DNA from: Rodentolepis nana
Taxonomy: Eukaryota > Platyhelminthes > Cestoda > Cyclophyllidea > Hymenolepididae
Reading direction: 5' to 3'
Length of the DNA: 10,633 bases
NCBI GenBank assembly: GCA_900617975.1
Contig: UZAE01002013.1
Span: forward strand, 1-10,633
Each line of letters starts with the position of its first letter. Position 1 is the stretch's first letter. Under the pieces are notes generated by a model. The model made no database searches. It saw only the letters and a program-made list of their open reading frames with translations, and was not told the DNA's origin. This document shows positions 7,701 to 10,633 of this stretch, piece after piece. Position numbers and translations under genes: made by a program.

Positions 7701-9222
7701 CTACCTGCCATGTCACAAAACAGTTCAAATTTCGCCGAAGGAAAACGTTTAAACGCACAGTTAATATTAATTTATATACCCTTCATGTAGGTCAACATGT
7801 CCTGGTGAACATAGATAGCAAATCATCGAGGATCTAATTATCATCGGGACATCTAGCATTCAACCTTCATGGTATGCTCTTTCCGATAATACAGTATCTG
7901 AAAAGATTTGTCCAATACCTGTGTGTCATTTGATAGTACCACTTGAGCTGTGTGCAAAACCGGTGATTTCTTTGACGTTGTTGTCTGCGACTTTGGTATT
8001 GGCTTCTGCGGCGAAGGAGATAAAGCAGCTTTAACAGGTCCTCCAAGAGTCTCAAACTGCGTTTCCTCCAAATTCTGCACCTTTGCAAATTGGTGCACTC
8101 GTTGAGGAACAGGAGCCAGTTGGACCTATTTTAAATCAAGCAAACTCCCACTAGAAAGTTATTCTAAAATATCATTCATTTCTTCACATTCCCTTCAGAA
8201 TCTCTCTTTCACTAACTCCGTCCTATCTGCTGGAAATAAAAATAGAGTGAATGGCGTTCATTATTAAGCGCAATCCGCTCTCACTCATCCAATGATTGGT
8301 ATGCGTAAGTGCTACCATATGCGTACACATACGTGTTGCAAAATAACCAACCAAGTTTCACCAAAATACCAGTTTCTTTTCCTAATTGGATGCTCTTTCG
8401 GAAATAAATTACACGCGTACATTCGTACAAATAGCGAATCAGATTGTGATTAATGTCTCATGCTATTAGTTGTCTAACACTTATTCAAGCAATTCTGAGT
8501 GCGACCGTTTTACCTACGTGATTTTAAATGGCCTGTCAGCAGAGCAACTTTACAGTCCACCAATGAAAGAAAACTAAAAATTTTAGTCTACTTATATTGC
8601 GCCATTTTGTGTGGAAATGTGTGCTTAAATAGAATGGCATTATGTTAGAAGTATATCACTGAGGGCGTCTATTGCTTCCGCACTGTTTTCTTTTCCTATT
8701 TATCTAGAAATAAAGGCAAGTGCCAAATTTATGTGAACCGACCTTCATTTCCTCCGGCTTAATTTCATTATCAGCAACGTCTTGCATTCTGGGTCCATCC
8801 AGATTGCTTTCATTGAGAACACCACTGGTGCTCCGTTTGAAACTCGAACGAAAACTGCCTCTTCGATTACCCCCACTGACTTCTAAGCTATTTACAAAGA
8901 GATTGTTTGTGTTGGCAGGTCGCATTGTCACTCCATTAGAGTTAACCTGAGCTGTAGCTGACGGTGTTCCACCTCGAGTTATCATATGCGCAAAGGGGTT
9001 GTTCCTTTCCCATTGAACGCCTAGGAAACGCAAAAAAATAGTAGCGTTTATTTGAAGAATCAACATTTAGCGATATGTTTTGTGGAGGTGAGAACAAACT
9101 TACCCATCTGCATAAAATCTGAAGCGAATTCGGTGGCGATTGCTCGAGCCTGGTCCGAAATATTTTTCGCATCCTCAGCTCGTGTTTCTGCTGTCTTAGC
9201 CACACTTCGTGCAGTTTGAGCC
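4497..9222 (-). CDS. Junctophilin-like protein, C-terminal 581 residues in six exons; 5' part outside the window
   Basis: Junctophilins hold the ER/SR close to the plasma membrane with N-terminal MORN repeats, a long alpha-helical spacer, a divergent region and a C-terminal membrane anchor in the ER/SR. The coding sequence is join(4497-4748, 5651-5996, 6616-7160, 7919-8125, 8743-9020, 9104-9222) on the minus strand. All five introns are GT...AG and every junction keeps phase. Residues 1-39 are an Ala/Arg/Glu-rich helix ending EFASDFMQMG, like the end of the junctophilin helical spacer. Residues 41-382 are Ser/Thr/Pro-rich and low in order, with basophilic kinase-type motifs RRGS (92-95) and RRRT (267-270). 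Residues 465-498 are a charged juxtamembrane helix, and 503-525 a strongly hydrophobic membrane span. A 56-residue Ala- then Pro-rich tail follows, which is unusual. MORN repeats were not found and must lie to the right. The family call rests on the helix end, the membrane-anchor region and the overall layout. The gene converges with PSMB2. Confidence 0.8.
5297..5310 (+). repeat. Poly(G) tract in the junctophilin E-F intron
   Basis: A run of 14 G is visible, followed by TAGAGGGGAGG. It lies in the 902-base intron between exons E and F and reads as poly(C) in the gene's sense strand. Confidence 0.9.
5533..5630. repeat. Nested inverted repeats rich in CCAAT/ATTGG in a junctophilin intron
   Basis: A perfect 10-bp inverted repeat, ATGATTGGCT (5533-5542) and AGCCAATCAT (5621-5630), encloses a second one, AACCAAT (5580-5586) and ATTGGTT (5607-5613). 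Another AACCAAT lies at 5490-5496. The structure sits just inside the intron next to the exon E donor (5650). It could be a small fold-back element, an RNA hairpin near the splice site, or a cluster of CCAAT boxes. Confidence 0.7.
5651..5996 (-). CDS. Junctophilin exon E (conserved-looking juxtamembrane region)
   Basis: The acceptor is ATACTTTTAG|G and the donor ATTAAG|GTAGGT. One base completes Ser383 split across the intron, and 115 codons follow. The peptide starts PDRRFKVGDEARRLAGG. It has a Gly/Leu-rich middle and ends in a charged helix, RRHELLLDRERKKRGEIIIR, then LADIK, directly before the membrane anchor in exon F. The order of basic helix followed by membrane span fits the junctophilin C-terminus. 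Confidence 0.82.
6421..6429 (+). repeat. Poly(G) tract preceded by (TGG)n in the junctophilin D-E intron
   Basis: Nine G follow a short TGGTTGGTGGTGGT stretch and precede AGGGAAAGG. The tract is in the 619-base intron between exons D and E. Confidence 0.85.
6616..7160 (-). CDS. Junctophilin exon D (large Ser/Pro/Ala-rich exon)
   Basis: This exon contributes 181 codons plus two bases. The donor CTC|GTAAGT matches the consensus. The favoured acceptor follows GCCTTCCCCATGTCAAG, because it gives phase 0 and agrees with exon C. A nearby CACACAG acceptor (exon start 7150) would break the frame. The peptide is Pro/Ser/Thr-rich with a basic cluster EKKMTRRRTLPS (residues 262-273) that could be a kinase site or nuclear signal, and an acidic block VETYIIEDGVKKR near its end. 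An ATG at 7143-7145 lies five codons into the exon. Confidence 0.78.
7919..8125 (-). CDS. Junctophilin exon C (divergent region)
   Basis: This exon holds exactly 69 codons, phase 0 at both ends. The acceptor is AAAATAG|GTC, with a weak pyrimidine tract, and the donor is ACACAG|GTATTG. The peptide begins VQLAPVPQRVHQF and is rich in Ser, Thr, Pro and Lys, including KKSP. It carries no recognised domain. Phase agreement with exons B and D supports it. Confidence 0.72.
8743..9020 (-). CDS. Junctophilin exon B (divergent region, basic Ser-rich)
   Basis: The acceptor is TTTCCTAG|GC, separated from exon A by an 83-base intron, the shortest in the gene. The donor is AAG|GTCGGT. Two bases complete Gly40 and 92 codons follow. 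The peptide starts VQWERNNPF and contains NRRGSFRSSFKRSTSG (residues 91-106), a basic Ser-rich patch with an RRxS motif of the protein kinase A type. The region is predicted to be mostly disordered from its composition. Confidence 0.8.
9104..9222 (-). CDS. Junctophilin exon A (alpha-helical spacer)
   Basis: This is the first exon of the gene seen in the window. Its acceptor is excellent: a run of T and C ending CTCTGCAG at 9223. The donor is GG|GTAAGT. One leading base completes a codon from the missing upstream exon; 39 codons follow, and the final G joins the next exon to form Gly40. The peptide is a charged Ala-rich helix (ETRAEDAKNISDQARAIA) that ends in EFASDFMQMG. This is the clearest junctophilin-like segment besides the membrane anchor. 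Confidence 0.8.
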
Positions 9223-9339
9223 CTGCAGAGAAAAAAAAGGAATATTAAGTTATCGATTAGGCAAATATTTGGTAGGTAAATCTCAATTTAATCAATATTG
9301 TTGCAAGTTAATTAGCCGCCAGCAGGGCCACGTGTTCAA

Positions 9340-9362
9340 CCCCCCCCCCCCCCCCCCCCCCC
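9340..9362 (+). repeat. Poly(C) tract of 23 bases upstream of junctophilin exon A
   Basis: Twenty-three consecutive C are visible, followed by the pyrimidine-rich ACCTTCCTCC. It is the longest homopolymer in the window and lies about 120 bases upstream of exon A in gene direction, reading as poly(G) in the sense strand. Its exact length may be uncertain, as such runs are error-prone in sequencing. Confidence 0.9.
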
Positions 9363-9469
9363 ACCTTCCTCCACGCCCCAGTTACAGTAAAAAATTAAGC
9401 AAAGTTTCAACAATCTACTCCAAATTAAGCAATGTTACAGCCAATAGTCTTAGTATTTTTTAACAAAAT

Positions 9470-9492
9470 ATTAATTAACTGATTAATTAACT
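9470..9492. repeat. 11-bp direct repeat ATTAATTAACT
   Basis: Two copies, 9470-9480 and 9482-9492, are separated by one G. Simple AT-rich duplication in an intron; no function is suggested. Confidence 0.8.
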
Positions 9493-10633
9493 CTAATATA
9501 TTGATGCAATTAATGTAAAACACATGGGTTTACGTTCAACCTCCACCGGGGAAAGTTGTTGACACAATTAGTCTTGCTACCACATTGGCGCAGCTCCAAG
9601 TGGATCAGGCAAGACCGATTTTCTCGGGTTTTTTGCATTCACTATTCACCATTACAGTTTGCCTAAAACGAGATTTGGCTTATCTCAAACGTAATTGCTA
9701 TCCACTTTGAAGAATTAATAGTGCCGAGCTAATTAGGAGTAATTTGAATGTGGTGGGAAGTGGGAAGGGGGGGGGGTAACAAAACAATGACCTTATTTAT
9801 GTCCCTTAAGGGGACACATTTGTGGTATCTGATGGACAAATGCACAAGATTTATGGAAGGATTATCGATTTCGTGTTGTAAGCAATTGGACAAGTCGAAT
9901 TAGAGTCCTAAAGGGCATTGAAAATTCCAGAGAACTTATGAGTTTCTTCATATTTACAAAAAATCTTTGACCCAAGTGAGCAGCTTAATGTCATCGCCAC
10001 TACCAACACGATATGGGCTGAAGTAGAACCTCTTAGGTGATAATAGAACAGCAAGGAATAATGAATAATTTTAGCTTAATTATGAGAATTAGCGTAAGTA
10101 GATGTAATTGGAGCGGGGAAAAATTATTTGGTCACAATTTTTGCAGAAATAATCATCATTTCTGCGTACAAGTCTTCAAACTCTTTTGCTAAATATTGAG
10201 AAACCAAAGACTGTTGACGTACGACACTACAATATCATCATGCGAGAAAGTGCTCTCGCCACTTGTCATGAACTAATTTGACACCAAAATGGCCACGAAA
10301 TAGGCTGATTTATTGATTATTAGTACACCATGCACGTATCTGGAAATGGACTCTCTTTGCTACTTAAAGTTGAGTTGTATGACCCTTGTGTCATCCTTAA
10401 CGTAATCTAACAGATTTAAGAAATCATGCTCATACTATGGGATGTGCCATAGACTTGCCTCCACTTGGTGCAAACCAATGCTCATAGGGCAAAAAAGTCT
10501 ATAAACCGAGCAGTTCACTTCTGACTTCAAACTACCATGAACTCATTGTGTGTCATATTTCACCTTTTCTCTGCCTTTGTGCCTGTCTGTTTGTCTCTTT
10601 TACATCTGTGAATCATCCTTCCCCCCTTCCCCC

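Larger units (their letters stand above)
9223..10633. other. Intron upstream of junctophilin exon A, no exon recognised
   Basis: The minus strand was read for MORN-type repeats (Y-x-G-x-W-x-x-G) or helical-spacer sequence and none was found. The stretch carries the poly(C) tract, a direct repeat, a G10 run at 9767-9776 and a pyrimidine-rich right end with C runs. A moderately GC-richer patch at about 9540-9620 has short open frames, but none resembles junctophilin. The missing 5' exons are therefore expected beyond the right edge. Confidence 0.55.

Noticed and set aside
9209..9463. Open + strand frame with a poly-Pro run
   Set aside because: The proline run is a translation of the C23 homopolymer; the rest is intron and antisense exon A.

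Overview
This window is animal nuclear DNA. It is AT-rich, with spliceosomal introns (GT...AG), AATAAA polyadenylation signals, long non-coding stretches, microsatellites and poly(G)/poly(C) tracts. Two genes are well supported: an intact, intronless gene for proteasome subunit beta type-2 (PSMB2, the 20S core beta-4 subunit) on the + strand, and the 3' half of a junctophilin-like gene on the - strand. Sequence style suggests a lophotrochozoan, most likely a flatworm. That is an inference, because nothing in the window is strictly diagnostic. No bacterial, phage, CRISPR or clear transposon signature was seen.

Layout. 1-322: a GC-richer patch with small hairpins and short open frames on both strands, not identified. 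323-2013: AT-rich DNA holding one possible - strand exon (1024-1158) with good splice sites, followed by PSMB2 upstream sequence with candidate splice acceptors. 2063-2650: PSMB2, with a poly(A) signal just downstream. 2668-4496: non-coding DNA between two convergent genes, with a (TA)13 tract, polypurine DNA, two G-quadruplex-type motifs, a possible poly(A) signal for the - strand gene and a 14-bp perfect palindrome. 4497-9222: six - strand exons that join in perfect phase into 581 codons of a junctophilin. In transcript order they are 9104-9222, 8743-9020, 7919-8125, 6616-7160, 5651-5996 and 4497-4748. 9223-10633: the next intron upstream, with no recognisable exon; the N-terminal MORN-repeat exons must lie beyond the right edge.

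The two genes have no known functional link. PSMB2 is a housekeeping part of the 20S proteasome. Junctophilins tether the endoplasmic/sarcoplasmic reticulum to the plasma membrane. The most unusual protein feature is a 56-residue tail after the junctophilin membrane anchor; known vertebrate junctophilins end essentially at that anchor. No previously undescribed multi-gene system is visible.
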